Of a stretch of 64,000 nucleotides of DNA, positions 1 to 9,400 are shown piece after piece. Under the pieces are notes generated by a model. It did not search any database. It was not told the origin of the DNA and saw only the letters and a program-made list of their open reading frames with translations. Both the position numbers and the translations under genes were made by a program. Origin of the DNA: Opitutaceae bacterium (GTDB lineage: Bacteria; Verrucomicrobiota; Verrucomicrobiia; Opitutales; Opitutaceae); the NCBI GenBank assembly GCA_024233285.1, contig JACKPU010000001.1, forward strand, positions 62,001 to 126,000. Direction: 5' to 3'. Every line of letters starts with the position of its first letter. The first letter of the stretch is position 1.

Positions 1-657
1 ATCGACTACATTGCGCGCGTTCATGATTTCGATGTCGCCATTCACTGTTTCCATGATCGCGCGGCCGCCGACAGTGCCGACCTGCAGATTGCCTTGGGAG
101 GCTTTCAAATTCACCGACCCGGTGCAGCGGGCAAGAATCACGTTACCAACGCGGGTTTCGGCCTGGATGTTGCCGTCAATGTGGCGGAAGGAAATCGAGC
201 CAGTCTCCGCTCTCGCCTTCACGTTGCCGGTCAGGTTGCCGACCGTGATTGATCCATCGGCAGTCATGATCTCCAGATTGCTGTGCGGCGGAACCACCAA
301 GTCGAAATGGATCTCGAGTTTCTTGAGTTCGAACAAATCGATGCGGATCCCGGTTTCCCGCGGATTCGCCGCGGTGATGAATATGCCGTCGTCCCGGGCC
401 GTCATCGAGAGTTGCAAGCTGTCGAGCGCGTTCCGCGCCTCGGCTTCCTCGGCGTAGGTGGAAATGCTGCGCACGCTGATTTCGACCTGATCACCGTCAC
501 CTTCAACGATGTTGATGAAACCGCGATAGGTATTAAGGCTGACGATGCCGTTGGCTGCGAGGGAGAAACGCTGCTGCTCCACGCGCTGCATGGCGCGGCC
601 CGGCCCGACGGCCAGGAGAACGATCAAAAACAACCAGAACAACCGTTGCAGCTTCAT
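1..657 (-). CDS. DUF4097-type beta-repeat envelope protein (3' end off window)
   Basis: The reading frame is open from an ATG at 657 to the left edge, so the C-terminus lies outside the window; 219 codons are visible. Residues 1-23 form a signal peptide (MKLQRLFWLFLIVLLAVGPGRA). After it comes a beta-rich region with short repeats of the type TGNV, TGSI, DGNI, GGRA spaced about 20 residues, the pattern of the DUF4097 / putative adhesin family. The next gene on the same strand is another DUF4097 protein, so the pair looks like an old duplication. An in-frame ATG at 669 would add four residues. No clear Shine-Dalgarno sequence. Biological role unknown; an exported, surface or periplasmic location is inferred from the signal peptide. 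Confidence 0.75.
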   Translation of the reverse strand, partial: MKLQRLFWLFLIVLLAVGPGRAMQRVEQQRFSLAANGIVSLNTYRGFINIVEGDGDQVEISVRSISTYAEEAEARNALDSLQLSMTARDDGIFITAANPRETGIRIDLFELKKLEIHFDLVVPPHSNLEIMTADGSITVGNLTGNVKARAETGSISFRHIDGNIQAETRVGNVILARCTGSVNLKASQGNLQVGTVGGRAIMETVNGDIEIMNARNVVD

Positions 658-666
658 GCTGCCTGT

Positions 667-741
667 CATTCAGGCCCATTCAGGCCTGTCGACAAACCCG
701 AGCTGCTGGGTATGAATACACCCTCTCTACGTAGTTCTACG
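667..741 (-). promoter_or_regulatory. Upstream region with tandem repeat and inverted repeat
   Basis: The leader of the first gene holds a perfect 10-bp tandem repeat (CATTCAGGCC at 667-676 and 677-686, plus strand). Further upstream is the inverted repeat CGTAG-TT-CTACG at 730-741, overlapping the palindrome CTACGTAG at 727-734. Such symmetric sites are typical of operators for dimeric regulators. Which protein binds, if any, cannot be told. Confidence 0.35.
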
Positions 742-769
742 GGCCTCCAAATGACCCGCCACGAGCAAG

Positions 770-1717
770 TTACCGCGTGCGAATCTCGATGTCGCCACCG
801 CTGGTCCGCAGCTTCAACTTGGGGCCGCCGCCATTGACCGCACCAACCAGGCGACTTTTGCCGATGCCGCCGCGCTCAATCGCGATCGTCAACCCAGCCG
901 CATCGACATCGCCGCCGCTCGTGGCCGCGTCCAGTTGAAACGCCGCGGCCTTGTCCAAGGTCACCTTGACGTAGCCACCGCTCGTGCTCAGCGAACAGTC
1001 ATCGGCCAGGGCGCCGTTGATTCGCGCCGTCACATCCCCGCCGCTGGTGTGGGCGTTCAATGAGCCCTCCACCGTATCCACGTCGATGTCACCGCCACTC
1101 GTGGTGATCTTGGTCGCTCCCACGACCCGGCCCACCTCAATGTCGCCGCCGGAGGTATCCAGCCTGGCGGCACCGGAAGATTCGCGCAATTCGATATCAC
1201 CGCCGCTCGTCGAGGCCTGGACCGTGCCGTCGATGCGGCCGATCCTGACGTCGCCACCGGTGGTGCCCGCCCGTATCGCGCCGGTCAAATCACCAATCAA
1301 GACATCGCCGCCGCTGGTGCCGAGTTGCGTGTCAAACCGGGCCGGGACCGTGATTTCAAACGAAACCTGCACCGGAGGCCAGAAGCGGAATTTCAATCCC
1401 GAGGGGCGCTTTTCATACTTGGCCGTGGCCGTCACGTCATTGCCGGATTGGCTGATTTCGAGCTTCAATTTCTGCAGCAATTCATCGGCCTCGGCGTCGT
1501 TCTTGGCCCGGATCTTCTGGCGCGCCACGACGACGACTTCGTTGCCCGCACCCGGCGTGACCGTGATGTCACCGCCTTGGGTTTCGACCTTCAGCAAGCC
1601 GCCGGACTGCACGGCAAACGATTTCTGCACCACGCGCTCAATGGGATCGCGCGCCAAGGCCGCGGACGCGCTGAGCAAACCAATCACAAGGAAACGAATC
1701 AGGGTTTTCATATGCAT
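770..1717 (-). CDS. DUF4097 family protein with nine TSGGD repeats
   Basis: A 315-residue exported protein: signal peptide ending near residue 22 (MKTLIRFLVIGLLSASAALA after a two-residue MH prefix), then a beta-rich body. From about residue 130 to the end the motif TSGGD (variants TTGGD, TSGGY) occurs nine times, mostly about 20 residues apart; this suggests a right-handed beta-helix or stacked beta-roll in which each turn carries one motif. The last copy is at the extreme C-terminus. The start at 1717 is preceded by AGGGG at about 6 nt, one of the very few Shine-Dalgarno-like sites in the window. DUF4097 proteins are commonly called putative adhesins, but function is not established. It lies in the same direction as the preceding partial paralogue, about 110 nt away. 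Confidence 0.85.
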   Translation of the reverse strand: MHMKTLIRFLVIGLLSASAALARDPIERVVQKSFAVQSGGLLKVETQGGDITVTPGAGNEVVVVARQKIRAKNDAEADELLQKLKLEISQSGNDVTATAKYEKRPSGLKFRFWPPVQVSFEITVPARFDTQLGTSGGDVLIGDLTGAIRAGTTGGDVRIGRIDGTVQASTSGGDIELRESSGAARLDTSGGDIEVGRVVGATKITTSGGDIDVDTVEGSLNAHTSGGDVTARINGALADDCSLSTSGGYVKVTLDKAAAFQLDAATSGGDVDAAGLTIAIERGGIGKSRLVGAVNGGGPKLKLRTSGGDIEIRTR

Positions 1718-1754
1718 GCATAACCCCTGATCAGGCCCGGAAGTTACAGCAAAT

Positions 1755-2300
1755 TCAGTCGTTTTCCGGCAAAACCAGGGTCACCGGCATGCGGGCGAGC
1801 CGTTCAAAGAGTTTCAAGTCGGCACGGAGCGGCCACCAATCATACAGAAAAATCTCCGCCGGCCGCCAAAGCGCCACCCAGCCGATGATATCGAGCGACA
1901 GGACGATCGTGCCCAACAACGGGCTGCCGATCGCCAGGTTGTCCAACAACTGGCTCAAGGTCAGACACGCGCCGAGAAACAACAGCCCGACAAAGATCCG
2001 CCACCGCGCCAGCCGCAACATGCGGCGCAACGCCCGCCGGGCGGACAGCGCGCGATTGGCGAAATAATTACGCACCGCCTCATCCACTCCCCCGGTCTTG
2101 GCCGGATCGGGCTGCGTGCCCAGCCGGATCACCAGTTCGAACTCGCGGCCAACCGGCAACTCGCGCGCCCAATCCAGAATGAAATTCTCCGCCACCGCAT
2201 CCAGATCGCGTTCGTGGAACGGCGACGGATCCATCGAATTGAAGAGCTGCGCCAACTCGCGCAGCTTCAATTCCAGATGATTGCGGGATGCTTCGCTCAT
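1755..2300 (-). CDS. Hypothetical membrane protein
   Basis: I do not recognise a named family. The 181-residue product has a soluble, acidic N-terminal half (residues 1-100) and two probable membrane helices around residues 105-125 (WRIFVGLLFLGACLTL) and 130-150 (LLGTIVLSLDIIGWVALW), followed by a short tail. No signal peptide. Its ATG overlaps the stop of the ArsC-like gene in an ATGA junction (2297-2300), and that gene in turn overlaps the nuclease gene, so all three should be translated from one message. It is the last gene of that small operon. Confidence 0.75.
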   Translation of the reverse strand: MSEASRNHLELKLRELAQLFNSMDPSPFHERDLDAVAENFILDWARELPVGREFELVIRLGTQPDPAKTGGVDEAVRNYFANRALSARRALRRMLRLARWRIFVGLLFLGACLTLSQLLDNLAIGSPLLGTIVLSLDIIGWVALWRPAEIFLYDWWPLRADLKLFERLARMPVTLVLPEND

Positions 2301-2662
2301 GCCTTGGGCAAAGCCGCCCGCCAGACCGGTTCGGCAAATCCGACCAGCGCCACGCCTTCGCCCAACAGGAACGGCCGCTTTACGAGATTGCCGTTTTGCG
2401 CGAGCAGCTTGAGCGCCGCTGCTTCGGTCATGCCGGGGAGTTTTTCGCCGAGCTTCTGTTCGCGATAATCCTTGCCGGACGTGTTGAAGAGTTTGCGCAG
2501 CTCGCCGCCCTGTGCCGCCAACATCGTGCGCAGCTCGGCCGCGGTCGGCGGCATTTCACGAATCGCATGCTCGGTGAACGGCAGGTCATGTGCGCGCAGC
2601 CATTTCACGGCTTTGCGGCAGGTGTCACAATTGGCGTAGGTGTAGAGTTTAAGCGGTTTCAT
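2297..2662 (-). CDS. ArsC/Spx-family thioredoxin-fold protein
   Basis: A 121-residue protein starting MKPLKLYTYANCDTCRKA. The CDTC sequence near residue 12 is the CxxC-like redox motif of the ArsC/Spx/YffB family; the family usually has CxxC or CxxS and a conserved Arg later, here probably in the LVKRPFLL segment, which is the classic ArsC-like KRP motif. The length fits YffB-type arsenate-reductase-like proteins. The ATG was placed at 2662 because it overlaps the nuclease stop codon (ATGA) and begins exactly where the family fold begins; a longer frame upstream is nuclease coding sequence. Not associated with arsenic genes, so a general thiol-redox role is as likely as arsenate reduction. 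Confidence 0.85.
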   Translation of the reverse strand: MKPLKLYTYANCDTCRKAVKWLRAHDLPFTEHAIREMPPTAAELRTMLAAQGGELRKLFNTSGKDYREQKLGEKLPGMTEAAALKLLAQNGNLVKRPFLLGEGVALVGFAEPVWRAALPKA

Positions 2663-4155
2663 TTTACCCAGGTTTCGTCGCGAATGATGAATTGCCAGCG
2701 GCCTTTGTATTGGCCGAGCTCGCCATAAAAGCGGATTGAATCGCCGGCCTTCCATTGGTCGCGCAGCTTGTCGCGCAGTTTTTCGTCAAAACTCCAGATG
2801 TCGTAAACGTCGTTGCGCACGATCACGGTCAAACGGGAACCACGCCCCACCTCGCCCTCGACACGGACGATTTTACCCTTCAACGCATCGTTGCGCAGCG
2901 TCGCGCCGGGCGGCAGGCGATCGAGGGTGAGCGCCACTTTCTCCAGGTTGATCTTGCTGAAATCGACCTTGTTCACGCTCGCCAGTCCGGTGTCCTCGGA
3001 GGGATTGCGCAGCGAGATATAACGATTCGGCTGATTGTCCGGGACGGTGAGAAATTTCGCATAGATCGGCAGGTGATCCGAGAATCCACTGCCCGCCGGA
3101 CCATCGAAACTCCAGCGGATGGGCAGGCCCTTGTCGTCGAGATTGAGGCCGGGCATCTTCGCCACGGCGAATGAATCGTCCACGTATTGAACTCCGCGAT
3201 AATCGTAGAGTCCGCGCGAGATGATCATCATCATCAGCGTGCCCCACTCGCCTCGATAGGTGTCGCTGCCGCGCTCCTCGGCGGGCAGTTCAAACCAAAG
3301 GTTGTAGAGATCGCGGTTCTTGCCGCGGATGGCCAGTTCGTTGCCTTGCGAACCGAGCACATCGTTGAGCCCGGTAAGCTTCATCTTTGGATAACGAACC
3401 TTCTGGTTGTATTGCGAATTGAAGTCGCCGCCGAGAATGATGTCGGCATGCGGATCCTCCTGCAGGATTTCGTCGAGCCGCGTGCGCAGGGTCTGCGCGT
3501 TGGCCACGCGGGTCTTTTCCGTGTCGGCATTGCCGGCACCGGACTTCCAGTGGTTGTTGAACAGATAAAGCGTGGCGCCATCCACCTCTAGCACGACTTC
3601 CTGGATCGCCCGTGCGTCCCGCGTCGGATGCGACACTGCTCGCTTGACCGGAAAGCGCGTGAAAACGACGCACTTCTGCGCCAAAGCGTTGCGGCTGCCC
3701 TCCCCGCGCACGTTTTCACCGCGGACCACCGTGTAACCCGTCATGCCGTAATCGGCAAAGGTCTTCAACAACAGGGCCTCGGCCGGCAGGTTGGCGATTT
3801 CATCCGTAAACTGTGCGCCCAGCATCTCGCGAATCGTCGTCCCGGCATAGCGCGAAAGAATCGCCGGATAATCCGGCACCGCCTCGGCGTCGGTCAAATC
3901 CTGCTCGATCTCCTGGAACAGAATGACGTCCGGACCGCGCCCGTTCTCAAATTTGGCCACCACCCGCGCGACGTTTTCCAATTTCGTCAGCACATGCAGG
4001 CGGCTGTAACGCGCCGGCTGATAATCCTCAAACATCGCCTTGGCGTCCGCGTCGAAGAGGTTCTCCACGTTGTAAACCAAGACGATGAAAGGACGCGCCG
4101 AAACCGGCAGCACCAAGACGAACCCCAACAGGATGGCAGAAAACAAGCGCCGCAT
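2659..4155 (-). CDS. Exported endonuclease/exonuclease/phosphatase-family protein with C-terminal OB-like domain
   Basis: The 498-residue product begins with a signal peptide (MRRLFSAILLGFVLVLPVSA). The EEP hydrolase fold follows, with its standard metal and catalytic motifs: YNVENLFD (28-35), LFQEIEQ (79-85, metal-binding Glu), NNHWKSG, GGDFNSQ and the terminal FSDHLP (catalytic Asp-His). Residues from about 425 to the end form a separate beta-rich segment (VEGEVGRGSRLTVIV, IRFYGELGQYKGRWQF) that looks like an OB-fold nucleic-acid-binding domain. I infer an extracellular or periplasmic nuclease. The ATG at 4155 was chosen because it gives the signal peptide. First gene of a three-gene overlapping operon; divergent from the ABC ATPase, with about 110 nt between starts. 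Confidence 0.88.
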   Translation of the reverse strand: MRRLFSAILLGFVLVLPVSARPFIVLVYNVENLFDADAKAMFEDYQPARYSRLHVLTKLENVARVVAKFENGRGPDVILFQEIEQDLTDAEAVPDYPAILSRYAGTTIREMLGAQFTDEIANLPAEALLLKTFADYGMTGYTVVRGENVRGEGSRNALAQKCVVFTRFPVKRAVSHPTRDARAIQEVVLEVDGATLYLFNNHWKSGAGNADTEKTRVANAQTLRTRLDEILQEDPHADIILGGDFNSQYNQKVRYPKMKLTGLNDVLGSQGNELAIRGKNRDLYNLWFELPAEERGSDTYRGEWGTLMMMIISRGLYDYRGVQYVDDSFAVAKMPGLNLDDKGLPIRWSFDGPAGSGFSDHLPIYAKFLTVPDNQPNRYISLRNPSEDTGLASVNKVDFSKINLEKVALTLDRLPPGATLRNDALKGKIVRVEGEVGRGSRLTVIVRNDVYDIWSFDEKLRDKLRDQWKAGDSIRFYGELGQYKGRWQFIIRDETWVK

Positions 4156-4264
4156 GATTTCTCTGTGCGCACTTTGTCGTGCGACGTAAAACGAAAACGC
4201 GCCGGCCGCCGCCACCCGGTGCGCACTTGACCGGGTCGCGCCCCCCCGCCCAACATGCCGCCGC

Positions 4265-5053
4265 ATGCCCGTCCGTCCGCCCATCCTTGAGGTCCGCGAC
4301 CTGTTCATCCGCCGTGACCGCACCGTCATTCTCAACCGCGTCAACTGGCGCGTGAATCGCGGCGAAAACTGGGTCATGCTCGGCGCCAACGGCTCGGGCA
4401 AAACCTCCCTGCTGCGTTCGATCACCGGTTACCTCGCCCCGACCGCGGGTGAAATCAACCTGTTGGGCGGCGAATACGGCAACTGCGATTGGCGCGCGCT
4501 GCGCGAACACATTGGCATCGTCACCAACTCGTTCAGTGCCCTGATTCCCCTTTGCGAAACCGCGCTCGATACCGTCATCAGCGGCAAATACGCTCAGCTC
4601 GACCTCTGGGTGCGCACCACCCCCGCCGACAAGACCGCCGCGCGCAAGTGGCTCGACGTGGTCGATGCCGGCTATATCGCCCAACGCGAGTGGCAGCACT
4701 TGTCCCAAGGTGAACGCCAGCGCGTTCTCATTGCCCGCGCCCTCATGGCCCAACCGCGCCTGCTGATTCTCGACGAACCTTGCGCCGGACTCGATCCGGT
4801 AGCCCGACGCGATTTCCTCGCACTTGTCGATCGCCTGGGTCGGCGTCGCGGTGGACCCGCCCTTGTGTTGGTGACCCACCATGTCGAAGAAATCACCCCC
4901 GCGTTCACGCACGCCCTGCTCTTGCGCGGCGGCGAAGTGACCGGATCGGGCCCGCGCGAAAAAACGCTCACCGCCACGCAGCTCTCCCGTGTTTTCAGCA
5001 CCACCGTTCGCCTCAAACGCGAAGGTGACGGCCTGCGCATGAGCTTGATGTAG
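4265..5053 (+). CDS. ABC transporter ATP-binding protein, ModF/YlmA-like
   Basis: A 262-residue single ATPase domain. Walker A GANGSGKT is near residue 40, signature LSQGERQR near 138, Walker B LLILDEP right after it, D-loop AGLD and switch His in VTHHVEE. The LSQGE signature and overall layout match the COG1119 group (YlmA/ModF), whose cellular role is unclear and which is often found without a permease. No permease or binding protein is adjacent. It stands alone between the divergent nuclease gene and a convergent lipoprotein gene 12 nt beyond its stop. The ATG follows a G/C-rich leader without a ribosome binding site. Confidence 0.88.
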   Translation: MPVRPPILEVRDLFIRRDRTVILNRVNWRVNRGENWVMLGANGSGKTSLLRSITGYLAPTAGEINLLGGEYGNCDWRALREHIGIVTNSFSALIPLCETALDTVISGKYAQLDLWVRTTPADKTAARKWLDVVDAGYIAQREWQHLSQGERQRVLIARALMAQPRLLILDEPCAGLDPVARRDFLALVDRLGRRRGGPALVLVTHHVEEITPAFTHALLLRGGEVTGSGPREKTLTATQLSRVFSTTVRLKREGDGLRMSLM

Positions 5054-5065
5054 GAGCCTGCTGGT

Positions 5066-5539
5066 TTATCGCGCGATCTTCCCGGCCAATCTCACCACAT
5101 CGCCGGCTTCCAGCGCCGGATTGCCGCGGAATTTTCGCGCGGCTTGATAAACCAGTTTGCCTTCGCGCACGAGATCGACGGCCCGACCCGCCACCGCCAA
5201 CTGGGCCGCAGTGCCACCGTCGTAAAGCGTCATGCCCGCCTCCCATGGCACGCGCACAATCGTGCCGGTGGCCACGTCTACAAACGTCACCATCCCGGCC
5301 TGAGCCAGCTTGGCGAGCGATTCGATGCCCGTGGCCGTCAACGCCCCGCTGCTGGTCAATGCGCTGTTCGCCACGCGCCCCGTGGCCTTGACCGCCGTGG
5401 TCGCGGTCTTGCCCGCTACAATCACCGTGGTCGCCGCCAGTTCGCCCGTGGTTTTGACCGCCTTGTAGGCAAGGCAGCCGCTCAGCGCCCAACACCCCAA
5501 TCCAAGAATCAGTCCGGACCAAACACGGCGCGCCGTCAT
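5066..5539 (-). CDS. Putative lipoprotein
   Basis: A 157-residue protein with a lipoprotein signal: hydrophobic segment LILGLGCWALSGC ends in the lipobox LSGC. The mature part is rich in Ala, Thr, Val and Gly (VKTTGELAATTVIVAGKTATT) and contains a central segment FVDVATGTIVRVPWEAGM. No known domain is recognised. The ATG at 5539 follows the stop of the dienelactone hydrolase gene by 7 nt, so the two are probably co-transcribed; an upstream in-frame start would lie inside that gene and was rejected. Outer-membrane or periplasmic attachment is inferred from the lipobox alone. Confidence 0.75.
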   Translation of the reverse strand: MTARRVWSGLILGLGCWALSGCLAYKAVKTTGELAATTVIVAGKTATTAVKATGRVANSALTSSGALTATGIESLAKLAQAGMVTFVDVATGTIVRVPWEAGMTLYDGGTAAQLAVAGRAVDLVREGKLVYQAARKFRGNPALEAGDVVRLAGKIAR

Positions 5540-5546
5540 ATGCGGT

Positions 5547-6347
5547 TTATCGACGCCTGACTTTGAGCACTTCCTCCAGAAACCCATTCATGTGCTGCCA
5601 CGAACGCTCCGCCGCCTTCCGCTGGTATTTCACTCCGTCGAGCTTGTTCAGCGCCGCGTATTTGTCGGCCGCCTCGTTGCTGAAGGCATGCTTCGCGCCC
5701 GCATAAACGATGAACTGGTAATCGAGGTTGTTTTCCTCAAGCGACAGGAGAAAACGATCCACCTGCTCCTTGGGCACAAATGGGTCAGCCCCGCCGTGGC
5801 AGATCAGAAACTTGGCTTGGTTGCGCGCCGCCGATTCCGCCGTCGCCGGCGTCACCCCGCCATGCACACTCACAATCCCCGCCAGCGGCGCGCCGCTGTA
5901 GGCAAGGGCCTGCACCACGGAACCGCCAAAGCAGTAACCCACGGCGGCGACTCGCTTTTCGTCGACCAGACCGGTGGCCAAGAACGCCGCCAGACCGGCT
6001 TGTGCGCGCTCGGCCATCAACGGTTTGCCGTAGAATTGTCCGGCCAGCCCGCTGGCTTCCTTGGCATCGCGCGTTTCCACGCCCGCGCCATACATATCGA
6101 GCGCAAAGGCCACGTATCCCTCACGCGCCAGCTTGTATGCCTGCTTGTCGGCAAAATCATTCCGCCCCCACCATTCGTGCACCACGATCACGCCGGGTTG
6201 CGGACCATCCTTGGTCTTTTCGTCATCGTAAATCAGATACCCCTCCAACTTCACCCCGGCGTGTTCATACGGCACTGACTTTTGAATGATCTCGGCGGAC
6301 AACGTGGTCGCCACCATCAGCGCAAACGGAAGCAGCAATTTTTTCAT
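5547..6347 (-). CDS. Exported dienelactone hydrolase family protein
   Basis: A 266-residue alpha/beta hydrolase with a signal peptide (MKKLLLPFALMVATTLSA). The dienelactone-hydrolase triad is visible: nucleophilic Cys in GYCFGG, Asp in HGGADPFVP and His in AKHAFS; VVHEWWG near residue 60 is the characteristic HEWWG/HEIFG motif. The ATG at 6347 was chosen because it gives a clean export signal; the frame stays open 40 codons upstream but that stretch has no family similarity. Exported members of this family are usually annotated only by fold, so the natural substrate (an ester or lactone) is not known. Upstream gene of a pair with the lipoprotein. Confidence 0.87.
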   Translation of the reverse strand: MKKLLLPFALMVATTLSAEIIQKSVPYEHAGVKLEGYLIYDDEKTKDGPQPGVIVVHEWWGRNDFADKQAYKLAREGYVAFALDMYGAGVETRDAKEASGLAGQFYGKPLMAERAQAGLAAFLATGLVDEKRVAAVGYCFGGSVVQALAYSGAPLAGIVSVHGGVTPATAESAARNQAKFLICHGGADPFVPKEQVDRFLLSLEENNLDYQFIVYAGAKHAFSNEAADKYAALNKLDGVKYQRKAAERSWQHMNGFLEEVLKVRRR

Positions 6348-6408
6348 AGGCGAAAAGGTTTCGCCCAACTTACCCGCCGGCCGCGGCGCGACAATCGCAA
6401 TATCGGCT

Positions 6409-9400
6409 TCAGCGTCGAAACAGCTTGTCGAGCGCCCCGAGACTCTTGAGCGGGGTTTTCTGTTCAACGATGCGCGGCGTCACCCGGGCAGGTGCCGCGG
6501 GTTTTTCCACCGACGTGGCGTTGGTCGCGACGCCGGATTTCAACTCGCGAATCAACCGGTCCAGTTTCACCGCCGAAACCGGTTCCGCCGTGCCCAGCTC
6601 CTGGGCGAAGAGACTCACCCGAAACTCCTCCAGCAACCAGCGCAGCGCATCCGCGCCCGGCGAGGCGGGCAGTTCGCGCCCGGCTTTGCGATAAGGTTCA
6701 AACTGTCGCGCGCGTTCCGCATCCTTGACCGGATTTTGCCGCCAACGTTCGGCACGCAATTTCATCGCCTTCAAGTAGCGCGGAAAGTGCGCCAGCTGCG
6801 GCCAGGTCACCCGACGCAGGAAATCTCCCGGCAACAACTCCTCCACGTCGGCCGCCAAGCCCGGATGCGCTTGGGGGACCACCAACAGTTCTTGACGAAG
6901 CGCCAGAATCTCGCGCAGCAAATCACCCAGCCGCGGCACGATGCCGCGCAAATCCGCCTTCGCCTGCACGAGCACCACGGCGAAGCGCTCCGCCGTCGGG
7001 GGAATAATCGGCCTCTCGCAAACCCAATTGCGCAACATCACCGCCGCGTCCTCCTGCAATTGCGCGGTCGGAACGAGCGTCGCCGTCAGCGGACCAAGCG
7101 CGCGCAGGTCCTTCAAGTCGCGTTGCAACCAACCCAGATCATGCCGCAGTTGCAGTTCCAGCAGTGCGGCCGTGCCGCGCCGCGTGGCAGCCTGCGCCTC
7201 ATCGCGCGATTTGAACAAACGCAACGCTACGCCCGCCGCGCCGGGCTTTAGTCCCGGATAGGCCACCACCGGCACCCCGGCTTGTTCAGTCACGTGCACC
7301 TCGGCGGGCAGATCGCCGAAGGTCCAGTCGATTTGATCGGCCTTCTCCCATTTCGCCCGGGCCTGCTTCCAAGCTTTCGGGTCTTCGCGCGAAACCGTCG
7401 TGCTGACCGCCGCGCGCCGCGCCGCAAGTGCCGCGGTGATTTCCGCAAACTCGCGGCTGGCGCAGAGTTCATTGCCCTCGTCATCGGTCACGCGCACGCG
7501 CACGCGCAGATGATCCGGCAGAGGCTTGCCCGTCCATACGTCGGGCTGCAAATGCAGGCCAAAACGCTCGTTCAATTGCGCGGCCAGAGCCGCGACCAGC
7601 GTTTCCCGCCGACCCGTCAAACGATCCCGTTGCGCCATTTGCCCGGCCAGGCTGCGCGCAGTCTCCGCCAGCGGCACAAATGCCCGGCGCAGTTCCTTCG
7701 GCAACGCGCGCAGGTAATGCTCCACCTTCGCCTCCAAGTGCCCGGGCACCGCCCAGTCGAGCGCGGCCGTCGTCAGATTCTCTGCCTCGCGCACATTGAC
7801 CTCCAACGTCACCCCGTCGTCGGTTTGTCCCGGACGATAGGCATAGTTCAAGGCCAGGACGGCATTCTCCAGCGGCAGGGCTTCGGGATAAGCCGCCGTG
7901 TCCTGCGTCAGCGTCGCAGGATCGCGCAGGTCCTCGGGTTGCATTTCCAGGAAATGAGGCTCGGCCACCTTGCGCTCGCGCACGAGGTCGACGAGCTCGG
8001 CGACCGTGGAAATGCCGGTCATTGGGGACGCGGCGCCCTCGTCGCGTCTTGACGGCGGCGAGGGCGCCGCCGCTCCAGTCTCCGGCAACAACCGCGCGGC
8101 ATAAAACTGATAAACCGCTTCGTCCAGATTGAGAAAACCGCTGTCGCGCGTGCGCGTGAGGACGTTTTCCACCTTCTGACGCACCTCGCGGTTATGCCGC
8201 AAAAAATCAACGGGCCAGGTAATGGTGTCATTCACCAGTCCTTCGCGAATGAATATCTCGGTCGCCGCCGCCGGATCGACTTTGCCGAAACTCACCGCCC
8301 GGGTTTGCAGCTCGAGTCCGTGCAGCCGCGCGCGCTGTTTCACCATCACACGACCTTTCGCTTCGTCCCAAAACGGCTCGCTGTGAGAAATCTTCAGCAA
8401 GTGCGCGCCAAGTTCGACCGCCCATTGCGGATCGAGCCGGGCACAGGTGCGCGCATAAAGCTTCGAGGTTTCCATAACCTCGGCCGCCATGATCCAGCGG
8501 GGGGACTTCGTCCCTTTCTTCTGCGCGCCGCGTTGCGGCGCGTCAGCGGGCGGTCTGCGCTTTTCCTCGCGTTTGAAGAGCACCGAGCCGGGAAACAGTG
8601 CGGCTTTGCGATCGTGCGGCGCCTTGTAGAATCCACCCTCCTCGTGCCACTCCGCGATGTTGCCGAGCAAGCCCGACAAGATCGAACGGTGAATCGCGCG
8701 ATAGCCCGGCGTGCCGAAGGCAGTCGTCTTGCCGTCCACGACCTTGAGGCCGTGCCACGCGGAGGACAGCTTGCCGTTATTTTCCTCGATCACGACCTCG
8801 CGCAACTGCGCATGGATGTCGCGCCACTCGCGCATGCGGGTGTAGCTCAGGAAATGATCGCGACAAAACTTGCGCAGCTTCGACTGCGTCATCGTCTCGA
8901 ATTCGTCGTGATAGGCCTCCCAGATGTTGAGCAGCGTAAGAAAATCCGAATCAGGATGCAGAAACCGCCGGTGCGCCGTGTCGGCCTGCGCCTGTTTGTC
9001 GAGCGGGCGCTCACGCGGATCCTGAATGCTCAACCCCGCGGCAATCACCAGCACCTCGCGCAACGCCCGCTCGCGCCGGGCCTGCAAAATCATGCGCCCG
9101 ATCGTCGGATCCACCGGCAATCGCGCCAGCTCACGTCCGAGTGGGGTGAGTTCGCGGGTGTATACTGGAGCGCGGGCGCCCTCGCCCGCCTCCGTCCGCG
9201 GCGAGGGCGCCGCGGCTCCACCCTCCTCCAATGCCCCCAACTCCTCCAACAGCGCATACCCCGCGCGAATCGCCTTGCTCGCGGGCATGTTGATAAACGG
9301 GAAGCGCTCAATGTCGCCGAGCCCAAAGGCCTTCATCCGCAGAATCACATCGGCGAGATTGGCCCGCTGGATTTCCGGCTGCGTAAAGCGCGGGCGTTCG

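Noticed and set aside
984..1730. Long open frame on the plus strand opposite the TSGGD gene
   Set aside because: It is the antisense of a repeat-rich, GC-rich gene; its repeated SPPLV pattern is just the complement of the TSGGD codons.
4028..4912. Minus-strand frame opposite the ABC ATPase
   Set aside because: It covers a clear Walker A/B ATPase on the plus strand and has no recognisable motif.
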